Shown one piece after another: positions 9,254 through 16,994 of a DNA stretch of 60,369 nucleotides. The stretch lies in NCBI GenBank assembly GCA_023252195.1, contig JAHEXI010000020.1, positions 1-60,369 of the forward strand, given 5' to 3'. Each line of letters begins with the position of its first letter. The first letter of the stretch is position 1. Source of the DNA: Pseudonocardiales bacterium. GTDB taxonomy: Bacteria > Actinomycetota > Actinomycetes > Mycobacteriales > Pseudonocardiaceae. Below the pieces are notes generated by a model that worked only from the letters and a program-made list of their open reading frames with translations, was not told the DNA's origin and did not search any database. The translations under genes and the position numbers were made by a program.

Positions 9254-9387
9254 GGTCAGATCGTCATGCGTGGCTGCGCGGTGGCGGACCGACGAACAGC
9301 GGCAGCGAGCGGTGCAGCAAGCTGCGTGTCCCCAGCATCGGCCCCGCCACCCGAGAGATGCCCGCGGTACGACCGGGACGTGCCGTT

Positions 9388-9888
9388 TTAGACGTCGCGG
9401 GCCACCACGGCTGGCTTCTCAGGAGTGGGGGCAGCGAGGTGGTCGACGAGACGGGCCAGAGCGGGCAGGGCGGCCCGAACCGCCGTCTGGTCGGCGGCGG
9501 GGAGCTGGTCGAGTGCGTTGCCGATGCGCTGCTGGTGGGCCTGCTCCCAGTCGGTCAGCTTGTCGCGGCCTGCTTCGGTGAGGGTGACCACTGCGACGCG
9601 CCGGTCGCCGGGGTCCGGTGCCCGCGCGCCGAGCCCAGCTTCGACGAGGACCTGGACCAGCCCGCTGACGGTGTTGGGCGCCAGTCGCAGCAGGTTCGCG
9701 AGCTGGCCGACCCGGGCCGGTTGGTGGTCGTGGAGCGCTAACAGCAGCTCGACCTGCGCCATCGGCAGGGATTCCCAGGGGCAGTCAGTACGGATGCTGG
9801 TGCGCAGCGTCCGTCGCAACCGGGTGACGACTTCGGTCAGGGCCCGCGCTTCGAATGACACTGTCCGATCCGATGCTCGGGCTGACAT
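9388..9888 (-). CDS. MarR family transcriptional regulator
   Basis: This intact 166-residue winged-helix regulator has a dimerisation helix, the DNA-binding region with RVGQLANLLRLAPNTVSGLV and the wing GLGARAPDPGDRRVAVVTLT, and a C-terminal helix. It is divergent from lgt with 83 bp between the starts. No neighbouring efflux or catabolic gene marks an obvious target other than itself and possibly lgt. Confidence 0.9.
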   Translation of the reverse strand: MSARASDRTVSFEARALTEVVTRLRRTLRTSIRTDCPWESLPMAQVELLLALHDHQPARVGQLANLLRLAPNTVSGLVQVLVEAGLGARAPDPGDRRVAVVTLTEAGRDKLTDWEQAHQQRIGNALDQLPAADQTAVRAALPALARLVDHLAAPTPEKPAVVARDV

Positions 9889-9971
9889 AGGGGGAGCTTA
9901 GACCTAGCCTCTCGGTCTGCGACTATGTCGGTAACCGATACAGTGAGGGTCGACGCGGGAGGGGAGCGACG

Positions 9972-10796
9972 ATGCTGGCGTATCTGCCCAGCCCTCCGCG
10001 CGGGGTCTGGTATCTGGGTCCAATTCCGATCCGGGCATATGCGCTGTGCATCATCGCCGGGATCCTGGTGGCGCTGTGGTGGACCCGGCGGCGGTGGGTG
10101 GCCCGCGGCGGGGCGGCCGACGACGTGCTGGACGTGGCGACCTGGGCGGTCCCCTTCGGGATCATCGGCGCCCGGCTCTATCACGTGATCACCGATCCGG
10201 AGTTCTACTTCGGGCCTGGTCGCGATCCCGTCCGGGCGCTGTACATCTGGGACGGTGGCCTGGGCATCTGGGGGGCGGTCGCCCTCGGCGCGGTGGGGGC
10301 GTGGATCGGGTGTCGCCGACGGGGTATCCGATTGGCTGATTTCGCCGACGCGATGGCCCCAGGCCTGATAGTGGCGCAGGCGATCGGCCGGTGGGGAAAC
10401 TACTTCAATCAGGAGCTCTACGGTGGCCCCAGCGCCCTGCCGTGGGCCGTGGAGATCGATCCCGCGCACCGGCCACCCGATACTCCCGACATCGGGTTGT
10501 ACCAGCCGACGTTTCTGTACGAGTCGCTGTGGGACATCGGCGTGGCGGTGCTGCTGGTGTGGGCCGGGCGCCGGTTCGGGCTACGCAACGGGCGGTTGTT
10601 CGCGCTGTACGTCGCCGCCTACACCGTCGGTCGCGCCTGGATCGAGGCGCTGCGCGTCGACCACGCCAACCACTTTCTCGGGCTGCGGCTCAACGACTGG
10701 ACCAGCCTTGTCGTGTTCCTCGCCGCGCTCGTTTTCCTGCTGCTACGCCGCCCGCGCCGGGAGCAGCCCCAGACGGCCACCGCCGCGAGGCGATGA
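9972..10796 (+). CDS. lgt: Prolipoprotein diacylglyceryl transferase
   Basis: Lgt transfers a diacylglyceryl group from phosphatidylglycerol to the lipobox cysteine of prelipoproteins at the cytoplasmic membrane. The 274-residue protein has about seven transmembrane helices and the family signature GRWGNYFNQE at residues 139-148, plus GIIGARLYHV and IWDGGLGIWG upstream. A GGGAG site precedes the ATG. The ClC gene starts 7 bp after its stop, so the two are probably cotranscribed. lgt is often near trp genes in actinomycetes; here it stands alone and may be a second copy. Confidence 0.93.
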   Translation: MLAYLPSPPRGVWYLGPIPIRAYALCIIAGILVALWWTRRRWVARGGAADDVLDVATWAVPFGIIGARLYHVITDPEFYFGPGRDPVRALYIWDGGLGIWGAVALGAVGAWIGCRRRGIRLADFADAMAPGLIVAQAIGRWGNYFNQELYGGPSALPWAVEIDPAHRPPDTPDIGLYQPTFLYESLWDIGVAVLLVWAGRRFGLRNGRLFALYVAAYTVGRAWIEALRVDHANHFLGLRLNDWTSLVVFLAALVFLLLRRPRREQPQTATAARR

Positions 10797-10803
10797 TCTC
10801 CTC

Positions 10804-12177
10804 ATGGCGAAGCGCCACCACGACCGGCCGACCGAGCGCCAGCCGGTGCCCCAGCCGCTGATTCGTCGGCGGCTCGGATCCGGTCGGCGCGCCACCGAGC
10901 AGCCCAACGTCACCGGTGATGGCGAGGTTGCTCTGACCCCGGTGTTCTGGGCCATGGTGGCCCTCACCGGTGTCGCGACCGGGCTGTTAGGTGACCTGCT
11001 GATGCTCATCCTGTTCACTGTCGAGCACCTGGCCTTCGGTTATCACAGCGGCAGCTTCGAGTCGGGTGTCGAGCACGCTTCGGGCCTGCGCCGGGTCATG
11101 TCGCTGGCTATCGCCGGCGTGTTCGGCGGAGTGGCGTGGTATCTGCTGCGCCGCTACACCAAAGGCCAGCGCTCCGAGGTCGATGACGTGCTGTGGAACG
11201 GCTCCGGTGAGTTGTCGTGGCGCCGCAGCTTAGGTACATCGGTGATTTCCGAGGTCGTGATCGGTATGGGCGCGTCCATCGGCCGAGAGGCGGCGCCCAA
11301 ACTGATGGGCGGCGTCTCCGGCAGCCTGCTGGCTCGGTGGGTGCACCTCACTTCCGCCCAGCGCCGCCTGCTCGTCGCCTGCGGTGCGGGTGCCGGGCTC
11401 GCCGCGGTGTACAACGTGCCGCTGGGCGGGGCGTTGTTCACCGCGGAGATCCTCTGCGGAAGCCTCAACCTCCCGGTGATCCTGCCCGCGCTGGCCTGCT
11501 CCTGGACCGCGACGCTCACCGCCTGGATCTACCTCCCCGCACATGCCACCTACATCGGCGTGCCCGCCTACCCCTTCGTCGCCCCCGAGCTCGTGTGGGC
11601 AGTCCTCGCCGGTCCGGTGATCGGTGTGGTGTCAGTGGGTTTCATTCGCCTCATCGGCTGGGTCTCGCTGCACCGACCCACCGGCTGGAAGGCGATTCTC
11701 GCCCCGCTCGGGGCGTTCACAATCCTGGGACTGATCGGTCTGCGGTACCCGCAGCTGTTCGGTAACGGCAAGGGCATGGCCCATGACGTCTTCCTCGGCG
11801 GCGGCGGCTTCGCCCTGCTGTTCGCCCTGTTCGCCCTCAAACCGCTCGTCACCGCGCTGTGTCTGGGCAGCGGGGCATCCGGTGGTCTGTTTACCCCCAC
11901 GATGAGCACCGGAGCCGTACTCGGCGGATTCCTGGGAATGGTCTGGTCACTGCTGTGGCCAGGGGCTCCGGTCGGCGCCTACGCCATGATCGGCGCCTCC
12001 GCCATGATCGGCGCGGCGATGCAGGCGCCCCTTGCCGCGCTCGCGCTGGTCCTGGAGCTCACCCACAGCGGCTTCCAACTCATGATCCCGATGATGGCCG
12101 CCACCATGATCGCCACGGCCACCTCCCGCTACATCGACGGCTACTCAATCTACTCCGCCCGCCTCCCTGCGGAGTAG
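10804..12177 (+). CDS. ClC family chloride channel/transporter
   Basis: The 457-residue multi-spanning ClC protein starts at the ATG at 10804. The anion-filter motif GMGASIGREAAP (154-165) keeps the gating Glu162 in the GRE position, and GSGASGGLFTP (355-365) is the second filter motif. The usual GSGIP loop is replaced by NGSGELS. The presence of the gating glutamate allows either a channel or a Cl-/H+ exchanger. There are no C-terminal CBS domains. It lies directly downstream of lgt. Confidence 0.9.
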   Translation: MAKRHHDRPTERQPVPQPLIRRRLGSGRRATEQPNVTGDGEVALTPVFWAMVALTGVATGLLGDLLMLILFTVEHLAFGYHSGSFESGVEHASGLRRVMSLAIAGVFGGVAWYLLRRYTKGQRSEVDDVLWNGSGELSWRRSLGTSVISEVVIGMGASIGREAAPKLMGGVSGSLLARWVHLTSAQRRLLVACGAGAGLAAVYNVPLGGALFTAEILCGSLNLPVILPALACSWTATLTAWIYLPAHATYIGVPAYPFVAPELVWAVLAGPVIGVVSVGFIRLIGWVSLHRPTGWKAILAPLGAFTILGLIGLRYPQLFGNGKGMAHDVFLGGGGFALLFALFALKPLVTALCLGSGASGGLFTPTMSTGAVLGGFLGMVWSLLWPGAPVGAYAMIGASAMIGAAMQAPLAALALVLELTHSGFQLMIPMMAATMIATATSRYIDGYSIYSARLPAE

Positions 12178-12242
12178 CCGGGAAACGCGACGCGTGCCGG
12201 ACTGCGCTGGGCTGTCCAGCAAGGTGATCCGCGGGGTGCCCG

Positions 12243-12661
12243 TCACCGCTGGACGTCGCCGCTGAACAGCATCGCCGCGCCGTCAGGTCCGAACAACAGG
12301 GCATGAACCGCCGGCAACCCGGCTGGTCGTAACCCGCGGGCGGGCCCACAACGGTGAGTGCCTGGGTCCTGCCGTCCATGAACGCCGAGAAGACCACCGG
12401 CGCGAGGCCACCGGTGTGGTCAATATGGGTATGGGTGAGTAGCGCCAGCCCGAGACCCGCGGGCGCGATACCGGCGCGCCCGCGGGTCTCGAATACGCCG
12501 CCTCCGGCATCCACAAGTAAGATCATGAATGGTTCTCCACGTCTCCAGTTCGAGTTGCCGTCTGGCTGACCACGAGGCGACCATCCTGTGCCCGTCCTCG
12601 ACCAGATGTGCTCCTGCTCGCGCAGCTCGGCCAGCCGGTCCAGTTCGGTGATCACGCTCAT
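12243..12661 (-). pseudogene. MBL-fold hydrolase fragment with frameshift
   Basis: The N-terminal part of a metallo-beta-lactamase fold protein is readable: ILLVDAGGGVFETRGRAGI, then LLTHTHIDHTGGLAPVVFSA, which has the zinc-binding THxHxD motif, and TVVGPPAGYDQPGC. After CRRFM a frame change leads to LLFGPDGAAMLFSGDVQR and a stop near 12243. The remaining two thirds of a normal MBL hydrolase, including the later His/Asp ligands, are missing. The first about 35 codons of the frame do not look like this family. Confidence 0.7.
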
Positions 12662-13009
12662 GGATCGCTACGTCGCTGTTTCTATGGAAAGTGTTCCGCA
12701 GCTACCGCTGCCCAAAGGTTTGGCTGAGACCGATTACGGGATGGCGGCGGCGCCTCACAGGCTAACCATGACAGGAGTTCGCTGCTGAGGGAGGTGAGAT
12801 GAGCGAATCGAGCGTAGCCGGGCGAAGCGATGGTGTGCGTTGACGCAAGACCTTCGAGGAGCTGGCGGGCATCGAACGCCGCCACACCGCCCCTGCCCCT
12901 GATCGAACGCGGTGAACGCACCGACGCAGGAATCTACGACGGATACGACGCGGCCTTGGCGTGAGCGGTGGCCCGATGTTACGGCGACGCCACCGATCCT
13001 GAGGCCGGC
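12662..13009. other. Decayed stretch with remnants only
   Basis: No intact gene is seen. A strong ribosome binding site (GAGGGAGGTGAG) is followed by an ATG at about 12799 that runs into a stop after 14 codons. A plus-strand segment ending at about 12963 reads LIERGERTDAGIYDGYDAAL before its stop and looks like the C-terminus of an unidentified protein. Both look like pieces of former genes. Confidence 0.4.
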
Positions 13010-13135
13010 TGCGCCAGGGCAGCCTGTTCCAGAAGGTCAGGAACGGGGCATGCGCCAGCGCAGCGACGTGCTCGCGCTGCGCGCCCAACACCCGGAGGCC
13101 GCCGGGAAGGTGCGGCTGCCCAACCGATCGGCACG
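13010..13135 (+). pseudogene. Fragment of a GntR/HutC regulator, paralogue of the gene at 15378
   Basis: The plus strand carries SLFQ and, after a one-base loss, ERGMRQRSDVLALRAQ. This matches the start of the UTRA domain of the intact GntR protein encoded at 15378-16166 (EERGMRQRSDVLALRAE). At DNA level, 41 bases starting at about 13041 differ from the intact gene at one position. The helix-turn-helix and most of the ligand domain are gone. It is clearly a broken duplicate or a piece of a close relative. Confidence 0.75.
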
Positions 13136-13155
13136 TCGGCACCCTACCGGCCTGA

Positions 13156-13590
13156 TCAAGACTCTTTGCGGGCCGCGGGTATGTCCCCCATCAACAGACG
13201 CGTCGACGTTCCGCACCTCTCGTAGATGCCGAGTGCGCGCCGGTCCAGCGTGACCAACTCGGCACCGGCGGCTTGTGTGGTGAGCGCGATAAGCGCGTCG
13301 TACACCGCACCTCCAGCGACGCCTAGCCTCGCCAGGCGGGTCGGCAGCGCGTCGTGCTCGCCGGGCTCCAGGGTGAGTCGCGGCCCGGGAAAGGTTCGCC
13401 GCAGAAACTCCGCGACCGTCGCTGGAGCCGCCCGGAATGGGTCAGGCAGTCTGGTCAGCACGGAGTAGGCCTCAAGCGCCGCGTACGCCGGAAGACGTGG
13501 ATCCTGTTTGAGGACACCGAGCGCTGCGGAGTGGTTCTCATGCCACGCGCCGAAGCAAGCGACGACGACCGAGCTGTCGAGAGCGATCAC
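13156..13590 (-). CDS. vapC: VapC-type PIN domain ribonuclease toxin
   Basis: The 144-residue PIN-domain protein has the expected acidic residues: Asp5 in MIALDSSVV, a Glu near 40 in LEAYSVLTRLP, Asp near 98 in VYDALIALT, and Asp near 116 in VTLDRRAL. VapC toxins cut specific RNAs until neutralised by VapB. The start overlaps the antitoxin gene by 4 bp, the usual toxin-antitoxin arrangement. All key residues appear intact. Confidence 0.88.
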   Translation of the reverse strand: MIALDSSVVVACFGAWHENHSAALGVLKQDPRLPAYAALEAYSVLTRLPDPFRAAPATVAEFLRRTFPGPRLTLEPGEHDALPTRLARLGVAGGAVYDALIALTTQAAGAELVTLDRRALGIYERCGTSTRLLMGDIPAARKES

Positions 13591-13832
13591 CGGCGGACGT
13601 GTTCCAGGGTGTCGCGCACCATCTCCGCGGTCAGTACCGGCATCTCCCGGTCGGCTACCGCCACTACACCGCTGGCGTGCTCGACGAGACGCATCGGGGT
13701 GACGGGAATCTCTATCTCGATCCGGCGGTCGACGATGCGGAGCTCAAGCTCGGTGCCAGGTGCCAAGTCGAGCTCGTCGCGCGCCGCCTTGGGAATGACG
13801 AGCCGACCTGCACCATCAATGGTGGTCCTCAT
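13587..13832 (-). CDS. vapB: VapB-type AbrB/MazE-fold antitoxin
   Basis: The 81-residue protein has the swapped-hairpin AbrB DNA-binding domain at its N-terminus (TIDGAGRLVIPKAARDELDL, then GTELELRI) and a C-terminal tail that would wrap the toxin. It is first in the operon and would bind its own promoter, an A/T-rich stretch just upstream (about 13833-13870). Start at the ATG at 13832. Confidence 0.88.
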   Translation of the reverse strand: MRTTIDGAGRLVIPKAARDELDLAPGTELELRIVDRRIEIEIPVTPMRLVEHASGVVAVADREMPVLTAEMVRDTLEHVRR

Positions 13833-13924
13833 GGCATCATTCTACCATTCCTAATGGCACTGAAACGCCATGCCTCAGGTCATGGCACTCAACACGACGG
13901 CGGTACGGCCGGTTGAGTGACCAG

Positions 13925-15322
13925 TCATCCGGTGGTTACCCCGTCGCGCTCGGTTTGCCAGGCGTGCCAGCCTCCGATGAGGTCGGAGACGTCGGTGAAG
14001 CCGTGGGCGCGCAGCAGGCTGGCGGCCGCAATGGAACGGTAGCCGCCGGCGCAGTGCACAAGCACCGGTCGGGCCGGGTCGAGTGCGGGCATCAGCTCCC
14101 GCAGCCGGGGCAGCGGCAGGTTGACCGCGCCAGGGAGGGTACCGCCGGCGAACTCACCGGGACCTCGGACATCGACCACCTGCAGGTCGGCCACGGTGGC
14201 GATGCACTCGGCGGCCTGCCGGGCGGTGAGCCGGCTCTGCGTCCGGGTCAGCTCGGACTGGATGATCAGGGCTTCGAGATCGGTGACGGCGCCGGTGACC
14301 GCATCGACGCCGACGCGAGCCAACCGCAGCCGCGCTTCGACGACCTCCGCCGGCGTTCCGACGAGAATGACCGGCTGGTCGGGGGCGTGCACGGCGGCCG
14401 CGTACTCGGCGAAACGCCCGGACAGGCCCACGTTGACCGCACCACGCAGGTGCCCGGCAGCGAAAGCCTGGTCGTCGCGGACGTCGAGGAGCAGGTAGCC
14501 CGCTTGCTGGTGGCGCACCGCCTCCGCGGCGGGGATGTGCGCGACGGTGGCCGCGGGATCGAAGGCGTCGTGCCCGGCGCGGTTGAGGGCCACCTCCTGC
14601 GAGAAGTAGGCCGGTGGATCGGGCAGTCCCTCGGTAACCGCGGTGACGAAGGCGTCCTCGGTCATCGGCACGAGCGCGTAGTTCACCACGCGTTGGACGC
14701 CGAGGGTGGACACGGTGTCGGTTGACAGCGCCTTCCCGCACGCGCTGCCGGCGCCGTGGCCCGGGTAGATCAGCACCTCATCAGGCAACGGAAGGATCTT
14801 GGTCCGGAGCGAGCGGTACAGCTCGCGGGCCATGTCCGCCGCGGTGCGCCCGGCTGAGCCCAGCAGATCCGGGCGCCCGACGTCGCCGAGGAACAGGGTG
14901 TCACCGGTCAGAACCGCGGCCGGGGCCTCGTCCATCGCCTGCTCATAGACCGCCAACGTGATCGACTCCGGAGTATGGCCTGGGGTGGCCAGCACCTCGA
15001 TCATCACGCCGGTGTCCGGGTCGCCGAGCCGGATCCGCTCGCCGTCGGAGAGCCGGCGGATCGGGAAGCTCACCGGCGCGGCCTCGCCCATCGCGATCAC
15101 CGCGCCGGTCAGGGTGGCCAGCTCGGTGTGCCCCGGGACAAAGTCGGCATGCACATGGGTGAGGACGACAAGCTCGATGGACAGGCCGCGCTGCTGCGCT
15201 GCGGCGAGATACTCACTGACGTCGCGCCGTGGGTCGACCACCACCGCGCGCCGGGAGACCTCGTCTGCGACCAGGTAGGACGCCTGGGATAGGCACCCTA
15301 GGTAGAACTGATCCACGATCAC
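13925..15322 (-). CDS. MBL-fold/rhodanese fusion, persulfide dioxygenase-like
   Basis: The 465-residue protein begins with an ETHE1-like metallo-beta-lactamase domain: THVHADFVPGH (residues 55-65), TPGHTPES (113-120), GDTLFLGDVGRPDL and YPGHG (187-190). Two rhodanese domains follow. The first (about 262-350) lacks the catalytic cysteine (ILVGTPAE in its place). The second (about 362-458) has it in VHCAGGYRS (Cys424). Proteins of this layout oxidise glutathione- or mycothiol-type persulfides and handle sulfane sulfur. The GTG start at 15322 follows AGGAG. Its promoter contains the same palindrome as that of the adjacent GntR gene, which probably represses it. Confidence 0.85.
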   Translation of the reverse strand: MIVDQFYLGCLSQASYLVADEVSRRAVVVDPRRDVSEYLAAAQQRGLSIELVVLTHVHADFVPGHTELATLTGAVIAMGEAAPVSFPIRRLSDGERIRLGDPDTGVMIEVLATPGHTPESITLAVYEQAMDEAPAAVLTGDTLFLGDVGRPDLLGSAGRTAADMARELYRSLRTKILPLPDEVLIYPGHGAGSACGKALSTDTVSTLGVQRVVNYALVPMTEDAFVTAVTEGLPDPPAYFSQEVALNRAGHDAFDPAATVAHIPAAEAVRHQQAGYLLLDVRDDQAFAAGHLRGAVNVGLSGRFAEYAAAVHAPDQPVILVGTPAEVVEARLRLARVGVDAVTGAVTDLEALIIQSELTRTQSRLTARQAAECIATVADLQVVDVRGPGEFAGGTLPGAVNLPLPRLRELMPALDPARPVLVHCAGGYRSIAAASLLRAHGFTDVSDLIGGWHAWQTERDGVTTG

Positions 15323-15347
15323 GGTGGACTCCTGAGTCGCCGCGTGG

Positions 15348-15369
15348 TTGTCCGGACAAACGGACTATA
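15348..15369 (-). promoter_or_regulatory. Palindromic operator and -10 for the persulfide dioxygenase-like gene
   Basis: TTGTCCGGACAA at 15348-15359 is a perfect 12-bp palindrome. On the minus strand it lies 4 bases after a TATAGT -10-like element (15364-15369) and 26 bases before the GTG at 15322. A repressor bound here would cover the transcription start. The same core occurs upstream of the GntR gene. Confidence 0.7.
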
Positions 15370-15377
15370 CACGCGGG

Positions 15378-16166
15378 TTACTGTGACGGGAGATCCACCG
15401 GACGGTCCGCTCGCAGGGTTTTACCGCGAGGGCCCCAGTCAGACAGAACCGCGAACCGGTCACCACGCACGGTGGCCGTTCGCCATTCGATCGGGCGGCG
15501 GTGCAGGCAGCCGGTGCGTTCGATGAGTAGGCAGGCCACTGCCCGAGGAACGGCCAGCAGGATTCGAATGGCCTTGTCCGGTACCACCGCAGTGATCCGT
15601 TCTCGGCCGCCGGTGAGGCGCACCCCACACCGGGAGGCGAGCTCGTCGTATAGCCCGCTGTGGGTGAAGTCGGCGTCGAGCACCGGTGCGCCGAGGTCTG
15701 CCGGCAGCCAGATCTGATCGTGGGCCAGTGGCTCGTCGTCCGCCCACCGCAGGCGCTCGAGGTAGACGAGCTCAGCGTCGTCGGGCAGCTCCAGCTTGAT
15801 AGCCGCCTCCGAGTTGCGTTCGGCCCGCAGCGCGAGCACGTCACTGCGCTGGCGCATGCCCCGTTCCTCGGCCTCCTGGAACAAGCTGTACAGGCTGCCC
15901 AGTGGCTGCTCAATAGGTTGCTGCTGGGCGATCCAGGTACCGCGGCCGCGGGCGGAATCGAGCACACCGGAATCGCGCAGCCGGCGCAGCGCCTCACGCA
16001 CGGTATGCCGGGAGACCGCGTACTGTTCGACCAGCTCGAGCTCGGTAGGAAAGCGCTCGGCGAACGCCCCGGTCGTCAGCCGCCTGCGCAGGTCCTCCTG
16101 CATTTGCGCCCACAGCGGCAGCGGACTGGAGCGATCCACCGCTTGGACCCGGTCACGAAGCGGCAT
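15378..16166 (-). CDS. GntR family (HutC-type) regulator
   Basis: The 262-residue protein has an N-terminal winged helix (about 14-80, with PTELELVEQYAVSRHTVREA) and a C-terminal UTRA ligand-binding domain (about 95-245). HutC-type GntR proteins usually repress a neighbouring operon and themselves until they bind a small effector. A TGTCCGGACA palindrome lies in its own promoter (16197-16206) and in that of the downstream gene (15348-15359), so these two genes form its likely regulon. The effector is unknown; a sulfur compound would fit the target gene. Confidence 0.88.
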   Translation of the reverse strand: MPLRDRVQAVDRSSPLPLWAQMQEDLRRRLTTGAFAERFPTELELVEQYAVSRHTVREALRRLRDSGVLDSARGRGTWIAQQQPIEQPLGSLYSLFQEAEERGMRQRSDVLALRAERNSEAAIKLELPDDAELVYLERLRWADDEPLAHDQIWLPADLGAPVLDADFTHSGLYDELASRCGVRLTGGRERITAVVPDKAIRILLAVPRAVACLLIERTGCLHRRPIEWRTATVRGDRFAVLSDWGPRGKTLRADRPVDLPSQ

Positions 16167-16195
16167 CCACGGCGCTCCTCAACTTCGCGCTGTCA

Positions 16196-16216
16196 GTGTC
16201 CGGACAACCATACTCC
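16196..16216 (-). promoter_or_regulatory. Operator and -10 of the GntR gene
   Basis: GTGTCCGGACAA at 16196-16207 contains the perfect 10-bp core TGTCCGGACA. On the minus strand it directly follows TATGGT (about 16207-16212), a plausible -10. The arrangement is the same as upstream of the persulfide dioxygenase-like gene, which supports autoregulation. Confidence 0.65.
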
Positions 16217-16278
16217 ACGACGCTGAATGCAGCCCCCGGTACCGCGCGTTGTTGTCGCACCGGCCGGTAAGGCGATGT

Positions 16279-16872
16279 CTATCGGGCAATCAGCTGGGTG
16301 GAGCCGACGATGTCGTCGATGACACTTGCCGGTGGGGCGCCCGCCAGATCCGACACGGTCACGAATACCAGTGACGTGGGGATCACTCCCGAGGAGGCGA
16401 GGCCGGTCTCGATGGCGACCGTCTCGGCCTGGAGCTTGCCGTTTGGTTGCGAGTAGCTGAACCGGACGTAGTGGCCGCTCCGGCCGGCGACCTGGATAGG
16501 CCCCTCGCTGATGATGGTGGCGCCCTGGATGCCCGGCTGGCCGACGACGGCCTGCTCAGCGGCTTCTGCGGCCGTCTGGGCATTGATCGCGGACGTGCTG
16601 AGCACGCTCGCGAGGGCGGACGCGCACGTGACCCCCTTCGAGCAGGTGTTGGGATAGACCATCTGCGGCAGTTGCGGGTGGCTCTCGTCGGTGACCTGGC
16701 GCCAGCCAGTGGGGATAGCGACCGAGATGTCGACTCCCGGCCCGGAAAGCCGTGGGTCACCCACCGACCCCGCGGATGGATCGAAGCGGGCGGCGATCGC
16801 GGGAGCGGCGAACAGTACCGCCGAACCTGCCACGCCGGCGGCGCCGGCGACGACGCAGTGTGCAAAACGCAT
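16279..16872 (-). CDS. Secreted protein, possibly LpqN/PsbP-like
   Basis: The 197-residue protein has a clear signal peptide ending near AAPAIA (about residue 27). The mature part (GPGVDISVAIPTGWRQVTDE, then SGHYVRFSYSQPNGKLQAET) resembles the small LpqN/Mog1/PsbP-like fold of actinobacterial secreted proteins, but I would not insist on that. It contains two cysteines (in NTCSKGVTCAS) that could form a disulfide. GGGGGGA precedes the ATG. Confidence 0.7.
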   Translation of the reverse strand: MRFAHCVVAGAAGVAGSAVLFAAPAIAARFDPSAGSVGDPRLSGPGVDISVAIPTGWRQVTDESHPQLPQMVYPNTCSKGVTCASALASVLSTSAINAQTAAEAAEQAVVGQPGIQGATIISEGPIQVAGRSGHYVRFSYSQPNGKLQAETVAIETGLASSGVIPTSLVFVTVSDLAGAPPASVIDDIVGSTQLIAR

Positions 16873-16952
16873 TGTTCCCCCCGGTGCTCATTCAAAACCA
16901 GTTACTCAGATTAGCCCCTTTAGATAGTCGTTCCAATTACGTTGATATGAAG

Positions 16953-16989
16953 ATACGTATTTGATCGCGAAAATACGTATCCGATCGCG
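16953..16989. repeat. Two direct repeats in the promoter region of the secreted-protein gene
   Basis: ATACGTATTTGATCGCG (16953-16969) and ATACGTATCCGATCGCG (16973-16989) are direct repeats with a 20-bp period, that is two helical turns, in the A/T-rich region upstream of the gene starting at 16872. They could be paired operator half-sites. No regulator is known. Confidence 0.55.
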
Positions 16990-16994
16990 GCACA

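Noticed and set aside
13913-14725. Plus-strand frame of 270 codons opposite the MBL/rhodanese gene
   Set aside because: The minus strand carries all catalytic motifs; no domain on this strand.
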